DNA of 34,052 nucleotides from contig JAHHTO010000007.1 of assembly GCA_020024595.1 (NCBI GenBank), forward strand, positions 1 to 34,052, written 5' to 3'. The notes under the pieces are model-generated. The model was given only the letters and a program-made list of their open reading frames with translations. It was not told the DNA's origin and made no database searches. Shown here in pieces: positions 1 through 8,353 of this stretch (the first letter of the stretch is position 1; the number at the start of each line of letters is the position of its first letter). The position numbers were made by a program, and so were the translations under genes. Source of the DNA: Schaedlerella sp. (GTDB taxonomy: Bacteria > Bacillota > Clostridia > Lachnospirales > Lachnospiraceae).

Positions 1-88
1 CGTAATTGTCAACGTTTTTTCTATTTTTTATATATTTCGCGCAATTCAGACAATTCTGTCTTTTTCGTCTATCTTTTTTGTTTCCAAA

Positions 89-117
89 TTGGCTGCAAAT
101 CAAAATTATGATATAAT
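89..117 (+). promoter_or_regulatory. Predicted sigma-A promoter of pyrC
   Basis: TTGGCT at 89-94 and a perfect TATAAT at 112-117 are separated by 17 bases, and lie about 95 bases upstream of the pyrC start. The remaining upstream sequence (1-88) is AT-rich. It holds only a weak AGAC/GTCT hairpin (48-61) followed by T residues, which may be the end of an upstream terminator. No PyrR-binding or other known leader was recognised. Confidence 0.6.
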
Positions 118-209
118 AATTCTGCTAATCAATCAGAAGTGAATACATTGATGTACTTTTCTATATTTACAATATAGTGTATTCGCCTATTTATAAAGGA
201 GATATTGTT

Positions 210-1508
210 ATGGTTATTAAAAATGGAACTCTGATAGATCCATTCTCAAAGACGTTCAAAAAAACAGACATTTATTTAGAAGACGGTGTCATCAAAGAAA
301 TCGGTGAAAATTTATCCGCAAGAACCAGTCCCACTGATACTACAGTGATCAATGCGGACGGTCTCATCATCGCGCCTGGACTGATTGATACTCACATCCA
401 TTTCCGTGATCCAGGATTTACTTATAAAGAGGATCTGCACACCGGTTCCCTTGCCGCCGCAAAGGGCGGTGTTACTTCTGTCATTTGTATGGCAAATACT
501 TCTCCGGTTGTAGACTCTGTTCCTGTATTAACCGATATACTAACTCGTGCAAAAGCTGAAAACATTCGTATTTTCCAAACCTCCGCTATTTCCTGCTCTC
601 TGAAAGGGGAGGAACTGACGAATATGAAAGAATTAAAAGATGCCGGCTCCTGTGGATTTACAGATGACGGAATCCCGCTCAAAAACGCAGCCTTTTGTTT
701 TAAGGCGATGGAAAAGGCTGCTGAGTTGGACATGCCGATCAGCCTTCATGAAGAAGATCCTTCTTTTATTCAGAATAACGGCATCAATCACGGAACTGTA
801 TCCGAAAAATGTGGTATATACGGTTCTCCATCTATTGCAGAAGAATCCATTGTCGCACGAGACTGTATGCTCGCTCTTCGTTCCGGTGCTCATGTCGTCA
901 TTCAACACATCAGCTCTGCTGCTTCCGTTGATCTTGTCCGAATGTTTAAATCACGCGGCGCCCATCTTCATGCAGAAGCGACGCCTCACCATTTTACACT
1001 GACTCAAAATGCAGTGCTCGAACATGGAACTCTGGCAAAAATGAATCCTCCGCTTCGAACAGAAACTGACCGACTGGCAATTATCGAAGGATTAAAAGAT
1101 GGCACAATTGATCTGATTGCAACAGACCATGCCCCGCATAGTATAGAAGAAAAGGCAAAACCACTCCACGAAGCACCAAGCGGAATCATTGGTCTGGAAA
1201 CTTCACTTGCTCTTGGAATTACTTCACTTGTACGACCAGGACATTTGACTATGATGGAACTTTTAAAAAAAATGACTATCAATCCGGCAGAACTATATCA
1301 TCTTCCTTATGGAAAGATTGTCAAAAATGCCCCCGCCGATTTGGTGATTTTCAATCCAGACGAACGCTGGATTCCCACAGAATATCAATCCAAATCCTGT
1401 AATTCTCCGTTTACAGGTAAAGAACTGTACGGCAAAGTAAAATACACGATCTGTCGAGGAAAGCTCGTCTACGCTGACGAGAATCTGTGCATAGAATCTC
1501 AACAATAG
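210..1508 (+). CDS. pyrC: Dihydroorotase (class I)
   Basis: Zinc amidohydrolase that interconverts carbamoyl-aspartate and dihydroorotate, the third step of de novo pyrimidine synthesis; cytosolic. The 432-residue product has the class I signature: DTHIHFRDPG near residue 60 with metal ligands His62 and His64, the TDDG motif at 151-154 (Asp in place of the carboxylated lysine of class II enzymes), further ligands around His180 and His233, and ATDHAPH at 304-310 with catalytic Asp306. The substrate-binding NPPLR segment is at 279-283. The ATG at 210 is chosen because AAAGGAG (195-201) sits eight bases before it; an in-frame GTG at 177 has no ribosome binding site. The gene stands alone, with its own promoter and a strong terminator, rather than in a pyr operon. 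A hydantoinase or allantoinase is the main alternative, but the TDDG and NPPLR motifs favour dihydroorotase. Confidence 0.93.
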   Translation: MVIKNGTLIDPFSKTFKKTDIYLEDGVIKEIGENLSARTSPTDTTVINADGLIIAPGLIDTHIHFRDPGFTYKEDLHTGSLAAAKGGVTSVICMANTSPVVDSVPVLTDILTRAKAENIRIFQTSAISCSLKGEELTNMKELKDAGSCGFTDDGIPLKNAAFCFKAMEKAAELDMPISLHEEDPSFIQNNGINHGTVSEKCGIYGSPSIAEESIVARDCMLALRSGAHVVIQHISSAASVDLVRMFKSRGAHLHAEATPHHFTLTQNAVLEHGTLAKMNPPLRTETDRLAIIEGLKDGTIDLIATDHAPHSIEEKAKPLHEAPSGIIGLETSLALGITSLVRPGHLTMMELLKKMTINPAELYHLPYGKIVKNAPADLVIFNPDERWIPTEYQSKSCNSPFTGKELYGKVKYTICRGKLVYADENLCIESQQ

Positions 1509-1512
1509 AAAC

Positions 1513-1552
1513 AAAAATCTGTGTCATGCTTTCATACATGGCACAGATTTTT
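1513..1552. terminator. Bidirectional terminator, pyrC / YitT gene
   Basis: A 15-base-pair stem (one G-U pair) with arms 1514-1528 and 1538-1552 and a short loop. It is flanked by A residues on one side and TTTTT on the other, so it can end transcription of both convergent genes. Confidence 0.85.
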
Positions 1553-1569
1553 ATATCAAAATAGTATTT

Positions 1570-2424
1570 TTATCCTTCTTTAAATCCCTCTCCCACAACT
1601 TCATTGGATTCCAGAATTACAATAAACGCTTTTTTATCTACCTCCTTAACCATCCTCTTAATGATATACATCTGTTTATTATTACATGCACACATTACAA
1701 TTTCCTTATTCTCTCTTGTATAACTCCCGTATCCTTGTAAAATCGTAGCTCCCCGCTCAATATAGCGGTCAATTACATCTACAACAGCCTGTCCATTTTC
1801 CGTTATAATCAACGTCATCTTCCCTGCATCAATACCATACATGATCTTGTCAATTACGTAAGTCAAAAGGTAACTGATAATCAGACCATAAATGGTTGCA
1901 TCCACGTCCTTAAAAATAAAACCACCCAAAAGTACAATTGCGCAGTCTAATATGAAAACAATTTTTCCTAAAGAAATATGAGGTCGTTTTGTACGAATCG
2001 CAATTGATACAAAATCCATTCCTGCAGTTGAAGAATTATTCATAAAAATTAAAGCATATCCAAGTCCCGAAAAAATCCCGGTACAAATAGCTGCCAACAT
2101 CCGGTTTCCGGAATATACTGGAAACAGTGGCGCTACATAATCTATCAAAAAAGAGGTAATCAAAAGCGAACGCATCGAACGCACAAAAAATTCCTTTCCC
2201 AATGTTTTATAACATCCGAGTATGATTGGAATATTCAACAATATACTACCAAAACCAATCGGAACTCCGAACAATCGATAAAAAATCAAGGCAATACCTG
2301 ATACTCCTGCAAGCGGAAATTCTGAATTTGCTGCAAAGTTATAAACACCGACACCGATCAGCACACCTGCCGAGATATCAATAAAAAGATCATATATAAG
2401 CCGCTTCCAGTTTATTTTTTTCAT
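1570..2424 (-). CDS. YitT family membrane protein (DUF161 + DUF2179)
   Basis: Integral membrane protein of 284 residues of the widespread YitT family, whose transported substrate or function is not established. The N-terminal two thirds is hydrophobic with about five to six membrane segments, including the family-typical NNSSTAGMD turn near residue 130. The last 80 or so residues form the soluble DUF2179 domain, recognisable by the TLIITE start and the IxRGATxLxGxGxY segment. Full length for the family. GAAGGG lies a few bases before the ATG. The gene is convergent with pyrC and shares its terminator. It follows the hemerythrin gene but is separated from it by a hairpin, so it is probably transcribed on its own. 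Confidence 0.9.
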   Translation of the reverse strand: MKKINWKRLIYDLFIDISAGVLIGVGVYNFAANSEFPLAGVSGIALIFYRLFGVPIGFGSILLNIPIILGCYKTLGKEFFVRSMRSLLITSFLIDYVAPLFPVYSGNRMLAAICTGIFSGLGYALIFMNNSSTAGMDFVSIAIRTKRPHISLGKIVFILDCAIVLLGGFIFKDVDATIYGLIISYLLTYVIDKIMYGIDAGKMTLIITENGQAVVDVIDRYIERGATILQGYGSYTRENKEIVMCACNNKQMYIIKRMVKEVDKKAFIVILESNEVVGEGFKEG

Positions 2425-2537
2425 TCTTATCCCTTCTCTCTTTTTTCTTCATTTATCATTTTTATCTTACAAGCTCTATTTCTGTCTTTCATCACAAACT
2501 TCATGATATATCTTTGCATAAACAGCCCCTATGTCAT

Positions 2538-2587
2538 AAAAAGAGCACCTACAAATCATATATAAATATAATCCGCAAATGCTCTTT
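2538..2587 (-). terminator. Terminator after the bacteriohemerythrin gene
   Basis: Arms AAAGAGCA and TGCTCTTT (2580-2587 and 2540-2547 read on the minus strand) enclose an AT-rich loop of about 32 bases and are followed by a run of T on the minus strand. It lies about 45 bases after the hemerythrin stop codon. The long loop makes it weaker than the other terminators here. Confidence 0.55.
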
Positions 2588-2633
2588 CTTTATCCAGCTT
2601 TCAGCATTGTCTGTTCAGATTCTTCTACAACAA

Positions 2634-3056
2634 CTACAACAACTCACTATTGCCACGCATATTTTTGTATTCAGCAACAGAACGATCAAATCCTTTAATA
2701 TGTTTATACAACCACTGAATCACATTTTCATTCACCTGTGCCACAAATGCATCTGTTGGTCCTTCTTCCTCTTCCAGCATCTCATGCAACTCTTCTACTA
2801 CACGAATCAGCTTTACATGTTCTGCCTTATGCTCCTTGATTCCAGGATACTCTATCTCTTCCTGCAACTTTTCCTCTTCTCCAAAATGAAATTCTGTATA
2901 ATCAGCTAGATATTCCAGCGTCTTGATCGCTGCAATTTTATCTTTTCCAAGTTCACAACTTTCCAAAAGTCCGTTGATTTTACCAATCAGTTCCTTATGC
3001 TGAGAATCAATCATCTCATTTCCCGTTACCAGTGAATTATCAAATTCTGCTCTCAT
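2634..3056 (-). CDS. Bacteriohemerythrin (O2-binding di-iron protein)
   Basis: Single-domain hemerythrin of 140 residues, a cytosolic four-helix bundle that binds O2 at a di-iron site. In anaerobes it is generally thought to store, sense or remove oxygen. All seven iron ligands are visible in the family order: His20 (SQHKEL), His57 and Glu61 (HFGEE), His76 and His80 (HKAEH), His119 and Asp124 (HIKGFD). Length is normal for the stand-alone bacterial form, with no fused signalling domain. The start is fixed by a perfect AGGAGG ten bases upstream of the ATG. The next gene upstream is NudC, on the same strand, but a 145-base gap with a possible promoter separates them. Confidence 0.92.
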   Translation of the reverse strand: MRAEFDNSLVTGNEMIDSQHKELIGKINGLLESCELGKDKIAAIKTLEYLADYTEFHFGEEEKLQEEIEYPGIKEHKAEHVKLIRVVEELHEMLEEEEGPTDAFVAQVNENVIQWLYKHIKGFDRSVAEYKNMRGNSELL

Positions 3057-3151
3057 TGTTTGTTCCTCCTATTTACGTTCATCTTCTACTCTGTCTATCT
3101 TCCAATAACATGTTTCTTCATACGAATACACATCCTATTGAACCTATCATC

Positions 3152-3180
3152 ATATTACTCCATATCATATCATTTTACAA
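3152..3180 (-). promoter_or_regulatory. Possible promoter of the bacteriohemerythrin gene
   Basis: On the minus strand, TTGTAA (3175-3180) and TAATAT (3152-3157) are spaced by 17 bases, about 95 bases before the start codon. The -10 box is a poor match, so this is tentative. Confidence 0.3.
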
Positions 3181-3201
3181 CTTTATCATTACTTTCTTTT
3201 A

Positions 3202-4035
3202 TCAAAAACTGCATTTAAATCTCATGATCATCTCATTTGTAAGACTTTCATATGATGATACCTCTGGAATCTCTTCCCGTTCAAACCACTCTGCCAATGC
3301 AAGTTCTTCTTCATCCAATATAATACCGTCATCTCCATCTAGGTCACAATAGAACCCTAGCAACAGTGTATCAGTGAAAGACCATGGCTGACTCTTGTAG
3401 TATCGGATATTTTTTACTTTTAATCCGACTTCTTCCATTACTTCTCTTTTTACTGTTTCTTCTGCAGTCTCTCCGATTTCCGTAAAACCAGCGATCAGGG
3501 CATAATTCTGATTCGCTCTCCCGGCATACTTAGACATTAGAATACGGTTTCCATCCGTTACCCCTATAATGACTGCAGGGCAGATTTTGGGATATTCCAT
3601 ATTTCCACACTTTTCACAAAAGAGCATCCGCTCCTTCCTATCATGCCTCATCTTAGAACCACATTTTCCGCAATACTGATGGTTCTGATACCAGCGATAT
3701 AACTGATACCCCGTAATTCCTGCAAATGCTCGATATCCAAGCTGTCCCTTTCGGAAAATTTCAATATTCTCCATCGTATATTTAGACAACGACTCAAGAT
3801 TCAGTTCTGGCACCAAATAATATCGTTCTCCATCAATAGAAAATAAATATGTACACTTCTCATAAATCTCCGGATTCAGCTTTTCCAGCTCAGCAAACGT
3901 AGGATAAACACTCCCCTCCTGATCAAAGCATCCCAAACACTGCCCTTTTGCATAATAAAGCGCAATGCTCCCTTGTTCAGGTACTTGTGATTTATATGAA
4001 TTCTCATATTGATGCGGTGCAATATCTTGTATCAT
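3202..4035 (-). CDS. nudC: NAD(+) diphosphatase / NAD-cap hydrolase NudC (Nudix)
   Basis: Zinc-ribbon Nudix hydrolase of 277 residues. Family members hydrolyse NAD(H) to NMN(H) and AMP, and also remove the NAD cap from RNA. A four-cysteine zinc ribbon (Cys122, Cys125, Cys140, Cys143) precedes a complete Nudix box at 183-205 that fits GX5EX7REUXEEXGU, with the metal-binding glutamates at 198, 201 and 202. The NudC-specific SQPW motif follows at 215-218, continuing as SFTD. The N-terminal 100 residues are the variable NudC N domain. GAGGTG before the ATG supports the start. The gene is divergent from the hydroxyacid dehydrogenase gene. The zinc ribbon and SQPW separate it from generic ADP-ribose or MutT Nudix enzymes. 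Confidence 0.92.
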   Translation of the reverse strand: MIQDIAPHQYENSYKSQVPEQGSIALYYAKGQCLGCFDQEGSVYPTFAELEKLNPEIYEKCTYLFSIDGERYYLVPELNLESLSKYTMENIEIFRKGQLGYRAFAGITGYQLYRWYQNHQYCGKCGSKMRHDRKERMLFCEKCGNMEYPKICPAVIIGVTDGNRILMSKYAGRANQNYALIAGFTEIGETAEETVKREVMEEVGLKVKNIRYYKSQPWSFTDTLLLGFYCDLDGDDGIILDEEELALAEWFEREEIPEVSSYESLTNEMIMRFKCSF

Positions 4036-4121
4036 AATTTCACCTCGGCTTTTTCTTGTTTCCTTCCTTAGAATACTATATAATAGAAGTGCTGTAAAGT
4101 GAGGAAAAGTGAAAACCCATT

Positions 4122-4150
4122 TTGACAGATAATCTCTATATTATTAGTAT
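4122..4150 (+). promoter_or_regulatory. Predicted sigma-A promoter of the hydroxyacid dehydrogenase gene
   Basis: A consensus TTGACA (4122-4127) and TAGTAT (4145-4150) are spaced by 17 bases, 42 bases before the start codon. This is one of the two best promoters in the window. Confidence 0.75.
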
Positions 4151-4191
4151 GAACTACCCTAATATCGATCAAAAACATTTGGAGGATTCCC

Positions 4192-5127
4192 ATGAAACTT
4201 GTATTTCTTGACAAAAAAACAATCGGAGATGACATTGACTTCTCTCCATTTTATGCAATAGGGAAAGTAGATGAATACCCCTTTAGTACTCCGGAAGAGG
4301 TACCCGAACGGGTCAAAGACGCAGACGTCATCATTGTTAACAAAGTTCCCATCAATAAACAAACGCTCAGTAAAGCGGATCATTTAAAGCTTGTCTGTGT
4401 CACTGCAACCGGAACCAACAACCTTGACAAAGATTATCTGGCAAAACGTGGAATTGCCTGGCGCAATGTTGCTGGCTATTCCACCGAGTCTGTTGCGCAA
4501 CATACATTTGCCATGCTTTTTTACCTATTGGAGCATCTTCGTTACTACGATGACTATGTAACGAAAAAACATTACCTATCGGATACAATGTTCACTCATT
4601 TTGACCGTAAGTTCCATCAAATCAACGGTATGACATGGGGGATCATCGGACTTGGAGCCATTGGCCGCCGTGTAGCCGATATCGCAAAACTATTCGGCGC
4701 AAACGTTATCTATTATTCCACATCCAAGTCAGCCCCACAAAAAGGCTATAATCAGGTAGATTTTGATACTCTGCTTACTTCTTCTGATATCATTTCTATT
4801 CATGCGCCACTGAACGAACATACCGAAGGGCTCCTGAATGAATACGCTTTCAAAAAAATGCAAAGACGCGCCATTCTGTTAAATCTGGGACGCGGTCCGA
4901 TTGTTGATGAAACAGCACTTACATCAGCGCTAAAAGAAAAACAAATTGCAGCTGCCGGACTGGATGTACTAACCGAAGAACCCATGTCTCCAACAAGTCC
5001 ACTATTAGAAATTCTGGACTACGATAATCTTCTTATCACTCCGCATATTGCCTGGGCAAGTGTAGAAGCACGCACCCGACTTATGCAAATTATTGTAGGA
5101 CAAATTCAGGAATTTTTCCAATTATAA
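4192..5127 (+). CDS. D-2-hydroxyacid dehydrogenase (NAD-binding)
   Basis: Cytosolic NAD(P)-dependent oxidoreductase of 311 residues, which interconverts a 2-keto acid and a D-2-hydroxy acid. The catalytic domain is split around a Rossmann domain with the fingerprint GLGAIG (153-158). The family triad is present: Arg234 in NLGRGPIVDE, Glu263 in DVLTEEP and His285 in TPHIAW. The length is that of glycerate/hydroxypyruvate and D-lactate dehydrogenases. No regulatory ACT domain is present, which argues against phosphoglycerate dehydrogenase. The physiological substrate cannot be read from the sequence; glycerate/hydroxypyruvate is a reasonable guess. GGAGGA six bases before the ATG fixes the start. 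Monocistronic, with a promoter at 4122-4150 and a hairpin after the stop. Confidence 0.88.
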   Translation: MKLVFLDKKTIGDDIDFSPFYAIGKVDEYPFSTPEEVPERVKDADVIIVNKVPINKQTLSKADHLKLVCVTATGTNNLDKDYLAKRGIAWRNVAGYSTESVAQHTFAMLFYLLEHLRYYDDYVTKKHYLSDTMFTHFDRKFHQINGMTWGIIGLGAIGRRVADIAKLFGANVIYYSTSKSAPQKGYNQVDFDTLLTSSDIISIHAPLNEHTEGLLNEYAFKKMQRRAILLNLGRGPIVDETALTSALKEKQIAAAGLDVLTEEPMSPTSPLLEILDYDNLLITPHIAWASVEARTRLMQIIVGQIQEFFQL

Positions 5128-5131
5128 ATCA

Positions 5132-5197
5132 AAGAAACTGTGCGGATAGTTTAGACGCGGAAACATATCTGCTCTCAGACTATCTGCACAGTTTCTT
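5132..5197. terminator. Bidirectional terminator, hydroxyacid dehydrogenase / lspA-like
   Basis: A 19-base-pair stem with one G-U pair (arms 5132-5150 and 5179-5197) closes a loop of 28 bases between two convergent genes. The T runs are short on both sides, so stem strength rather than the U tract probably does the work. Confidence 0.7.
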
Positions 5198-5207
5198 ATA
5201 TGATCTA

Positions 5208-5693
5208 CTATTTTCTCTTTTTCTTAAATATCGATGACACCATCGTTAAAACCCCACCGATAACAATCCAAAAGTCAGCAAGATTAAATGTCAACGCTGT
5301 TACCTTTTTCCACTTTGTCTGAAAGCCTACGTAATCAATTACATATCCTCGAAACCACCGATCAAACAGATTGCTCCATGCGCCTGCTGTCATGAGAGAC
5401 AATCCCCACTTCTTCAGATACTGTTTTTTCCGAAGCAAGGTAATCAACTGCAAAATCGTCAAAAATACAGTTACAAATGCAGCACCATACTTTACGACCT
5501 CTCTCTTTTCTTCTAGCAGATTAAAGCTGAACCCCTTGTTATATACCTTTCTCAGAATTATTTTTCCCTTGCAGGCAGTCCGTTCTTCTTTCTGCGCCAT
5601 ATATCCTTCGATCGTAGACTTGAGTGCAATATCTGCCAGCGCCAGACATAACGTGATGCTGATCAAAACCAGAATTTCCATATCATTCTTCAA
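5208..5693 (-). CDS. lspA: Signal peptidase II family protein (LspA, divergent)
   Basis: Predicted membrane aspartyl protease that removes lipoprotein signal peptides. The 161-residue protein has about four membrane segments. Landmarks: Asp21 and Lys25 (equivalent to the D..TK motif), NKGFSF at 52-57 (usually NxGxAF), SNLFDR at 107-112 with the first catalytic Asp at 111, and FNLAD at 136-140 with the second at Asp140. The usual GG-x-GN stretch before the first catalytic Asp reads AGAWSN here, so it is a diverged member and may be a second copy beside a standard LspA elsewhere. The lysine-rich C-terminus fits the cytosolic side. It lies 40 bases after the zinc-ribbon gene and may be co-transcribed with it. 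No rluD neighbour, which commonly follows lspA, is present. Confidence 0.68.
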   Translation of the reverse strand: MKNDMEILVLISITLCLALADIALKSTIEGYMAQKEERTACKGKIILRKVYNKGFSFNLLEEKREVVKYGAAFVTVFLTILQLITLLRKKQYLKKWGLSLMTAGAWSNLFDRWFRGYVIDYVGFQTKWKKVTALTFNLADFWIVIGGVLTMVSSIFKKKRK

Positions 5694-5733
5694 CCCTGTC
5701 TATTATTTTATGTCTGTGATAGTTACAGCCGGA

Positions 5734-6297
5734 TTATTCTTTCAGCTTGTCTGCTGCTTTTTCTGCTGCATCTTCTACCTTTTTTGCTGCCTTTTCAGCC
5801 AATTCTTCAGCTTTATCTGCCGCCTTATCTACCGCATCTCCAACTTTTTCTGCTGCCGTTTCCACCTTCTCTGCCATATCTGCCGCTTTTTCTTTCAGCT
5901 CTGTCGCATATTCCGTTGCCTTCTCTTTGAACTCTTCTGGTGTTTTCTCTCCACAATATGGGCAGTACGACATTCCCTTTGCTACAGTCTTTCCACAGCT
6001 TGCACATGCAAAATCACCTTTCACATCCACAATTTGCTTTTCATATTCACCAATGCTCTCTTCTCTGCTCTGGATTGCTTCGCACAGCCCGGAAGCCTCT
6101 ACGCTCATAGTCTCCCCGTTCTTAAATTGCTCATAAACCATACGTCCTAAATCCATAAAATCACTTTCATTTCCCTTTTCAAGAGCACGAATCTGGTTTT
6201 TCAGCTTCTGGATTTCCATAACTTCACCTGCTTTATTGGTTACCGTTTCTGCAGTTTCACCAAACTTTTTCCCCAAGTCTTCCAAAAATGTTCTCAT
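5734..6297 (-). CDS. Zinc-ribbon protein with alanine-rich helical repeat tail
   Basis: Protein of 187 residues with no assigned function. Residues 1-95 are charged and helical, probably coiled coil. A four-cysteine zinc ribbon follows (Cys98, Cys101, Cys112, Cys115; CASC and CPYC knuckles). The tail from about 122 to the end is a continuous amphipathic helix built from repeated AEK/AADK units (for example EKAADMAEKVETAAEKV), resembling LEA-like or apolipoprotein-like helices. There is no signal peptide or membrane segment, so it is probably cytosolic. GGGAG upstream of the ATG supports the start. Lysine- and glutamate-rich repeats make homology searches unreliable for the tail; only the zinc ribbon is a safe domain call. 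It could be stress-related, but the sequence does not prove it. Confidence 0.78.
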   Translation of the reverse strand: MRTFLEDLGKKFGETAETVTNKAGEVMEIQKLKNQIRALEKGNESDFMDLGRMVYEQFKNGETMSVEASGLCEAIQSREESIGEYEKQIVDVKGDFACASCGKTVAKGMSYCPYCGEKTPEEFKEKATEYATELKEKAADMAEKVETAAEKVGDAVDKAADKAEELAEKAAKKVEDAAEKAADKLKE

Positions 6298-6548
6298 ATC
6301 TAGAATCTCCCTTCATTTATAATTGACTACATCCGGATAGCACACCTCTTATTCGATTGTTTTCAGTGTTGCTTTCCATTCTCCGGTACTGTCTTATACG
6401 CACATAATACCACATAATTTCACAACTTCAAACCATTTCTCATTTAGTTTACGTTTATTTTATAGATTCTATGTAATTATAAAAATATATTTATACTTTT
6501 TTCTCTCTACAGTACATATACTAAAAGAAAAATAGGCAATATAAAACT

Positions 6549-8255
6549 ATGATCGATCCTTCCATCTGTAAAGAACGTATCCTCTCCGAGGATTACTTTG
6601 ATTTTATTATTAGTGATATCCGCACTCCCTTTTTTTCCAGTATCCCACTAGACAATGTGTGTGCACAGCAGGCTGGGAATAAATACCGTTGCGTCTATCT
6701 GCCTCGTATACAGGTCGAACCAATTACATTAGAAAGATTCGGCTATAATTCCATTCCAAAATGTTATACACCTACTAGTATGGAGACGATGAATCAGGCA
6801 GGCATCCTCCCTCTTCAGACCTATCCCACACTCCAATTGACCGGAAAAGGTGTGTTGATTGGTTTTTTAGACAGTGGAATCGACTACCAAAACTCCATCT
6901 TCCGCAATCTAGATGGCACTACCCGTATTGCAGGGATCTGGGATCAGACCATTCAGAACGATACTCCACCAGAAAACTTTTCTTATGGAAGTGAGTATAC
7001 TCGAGAAATGATCGATAAAGCACTCCTGATGGAAGATCCTCTAGAACTCGTCCCTTCTATCGATATTGATGGACATGGTACATTTACAGCAAGTCTTGCT
7101 GCCGGAAGTGGTAACCCATCGGAAGCATTTTTAGGAGCTGCACCCGACTCTACCATTGCTGTTGTAAAGTTAAAACAGGCAAAACAATATTTGAGAAATT
7201 ATTATTTTATTCCAGAAGATGCCGTATGCTATCAAGAAAATGACATTTTACTAGGGCTTCACTATCTTGATCAACTGGCTAAGCGTCTCGGCCTCCCTCT
7301 TGTATACTGCCTTAGTGTGGGAACAAATGCCGGCGGACATGTAGGTTCACTCCCACTTCCTCAGCTGCTAAACGATTATGGCGCCTCTGCCAATCGTATT
7401 CCTGTCATCGGCACTGGAAATGAATCTGATAAACGCCACCACTACTACGATGAAATTCCTAATGATACCACATCACAGACAGTAGAGATCAGAGTGGGAG
7501 AAAACGTTCCCGGTTTTACAATGGAACTCTGGACTTCAATTCCTAATATTCTTTCCATTTCTCTCACCTCACCTTCGGGAGAAAACACCACCCGCATCCC
7601 CATTCGTGCAAATGCCAGCACCACTTTCAACTTCTTATTTGAACAGACACGGGTATCCATCGATTATCGGTTACTTGTAGAAAAGGAAAACTCGGAGCTG
7701 ATTTTCTTCCGTTTTGATAATCCTTCTCCCGGTATTTGGAAAGTCAACGTTGAACCAATCCGTATCATTGATGGACGTTATCATATTTGGCTTCCTGTAA
7801 CGGAATTTATAAATGGCGAAGTATTTTTCCTTGATTCCAATCCTTATTATACAATTACCAACCCCGGCAACGCCGACTGTCCGATTACTGTTTCTTATTA
7901 CGATGGAAATACGAATGCAATGGTTCTTGCCTCCGGCAGAGGTTTTAGTAGAAATGAGCAGATTGTTCCCTCCATTACCGCGCCTGGGATCAATGTCAAA
8001 GGTGCGCTCCCGAACGGTCGTTATGCCGTCCGCTCTGGGGCCAGTATTTCCGCCGCTATCACTTCTGGTGCCACTGCCCTTCTTTTGGAATGGAGCATCT
8101 ACCATCTTGGATATCCTTCCGTTGATGCCTGCCAGATGAAAAGTCTTCTGATTCTTGGCGCGATCCGTACACCCAATGTAGAATTTCCAAACCAGGAATG
8201 GGGTTACGGAAAATTAAACCTATACAACACATTTGAAATAATCCGACAGATATAA
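6549..8255 (+). CDS. S8 (subtilisin-like) peptidase, Csp-like, intact triad
   Basis: Serine peptidase of 568 residues. The catalytic residues are all present: Asp108 (FLDSGID), His176 (DGHGTFT), Ser499 (SGASIS), with oxyanion Asn291 (GTGNE). The usual Pro after the catalytic Ser (GTSMAAP) is Ala here. No signal peptide is visible. A prodomain-like N-terminus (1-95) precedes the catalytic fold, and a beta-rich insert of about 130-160 residues (near 310-450) interrupts it between the Asn and Ser motifs. This layout matches the Csp germination-protease family of Clostridia (CspA/B/C) and the many S8 paralogues of Lachnospiraceae. A role in activating the spore-cortex hydrolase SleC is possible but unproven, since no sleC or spore gene is nearby. 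The ribosome binding site is weak (TAGGCA region), so the start is less certain. The 251-base upstream gap is AT-rich with only a poor promoter candidate (TTTACG and TGTAAT, 6448-6477). Confidence 0.87.
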   Translation: MIDPSICKERILSEDYFDFIISDIRTPFFSSIPLDNVCAQQAGNKYRCVYLPRIQVEPITLERFGYNSIPKCYTPTSMETMNQAGILPLQTYPTLQLTGKGVLIGFLDSGIDYQNSIFRNLDGTTRIAGIWDQTIQNDTPPENFSYGSEYTREMIDKALLMEDPLELVPSIDIDGHGTFTASLAAGSGNPSEAFLGAAPDSTIAVVKLKQAKQYLRNYYFIPEDAVCYQENDILLGLHYLDQLAKRLGLPLVYCLSVGTNAGGHVGSLPLPQLLNDYGASANRIPVIGTGNESDKRHHYYDEIPNDTTSQTVEIRVGENVPGFTMELWTSIPNILSISLTSPSGENTTRIPIRANASTTFNFLFEQTRVSIDYRLLVEKENSELIFFRFDNPSPGIWKVNVEPIRIIDGRYHIWLPVTEFINGEVFFLDSNPYYTITNPGNADCPITVSYYDGNTNAMVLASGRGFSRNEQIVPSITAPGINVKGALPNGRYAVRSGASISAAITSGATALLLEWSIYHLGYPSVDACQMKSLLILGAIRTPNVEFPNQEWGYGKLNLYNTFEIIRQI

Positions 8256-8259
8256 AAAT

Positions 8260-8306
8260 TGCACCTGTAAATGTTAGTTTTCTAAAAACTAACATTTACA
8301 GGTGCA
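8260..8306. terminator. Bidirectional terminator, S8 peptidase / clpX
   Basis: A perfect 22-base-pair stem (8260-8281 with 8285-8306) and a three-base loop. On the minus strand it is followed by ATTTTTAT, a good U tract for clpX. On the plus strand the tail is only moderately T-rich. Confidence 0.88.
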
Positions 8307-8353
8307 TCTTATTTCTTTCTGATTTTCAATCATTCTCATTTACTTGCTACCAT

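Noticed and set aside
2514..2909. Plus-strand frame of 131 codons opposite the hemerythrin gene
   Set aside because: It is antisense to a gene with all seven iron ligands, and its composition is typical of a shadow frame.
5371..6150. Plus-strand frame of 259 codons opposite the lspA-like and zinc-ribbon genes
   Set aside because: It is antisense to two genes with clear motifs, is Cys/Phe-rich low complexity, and has no ribosome binding site.
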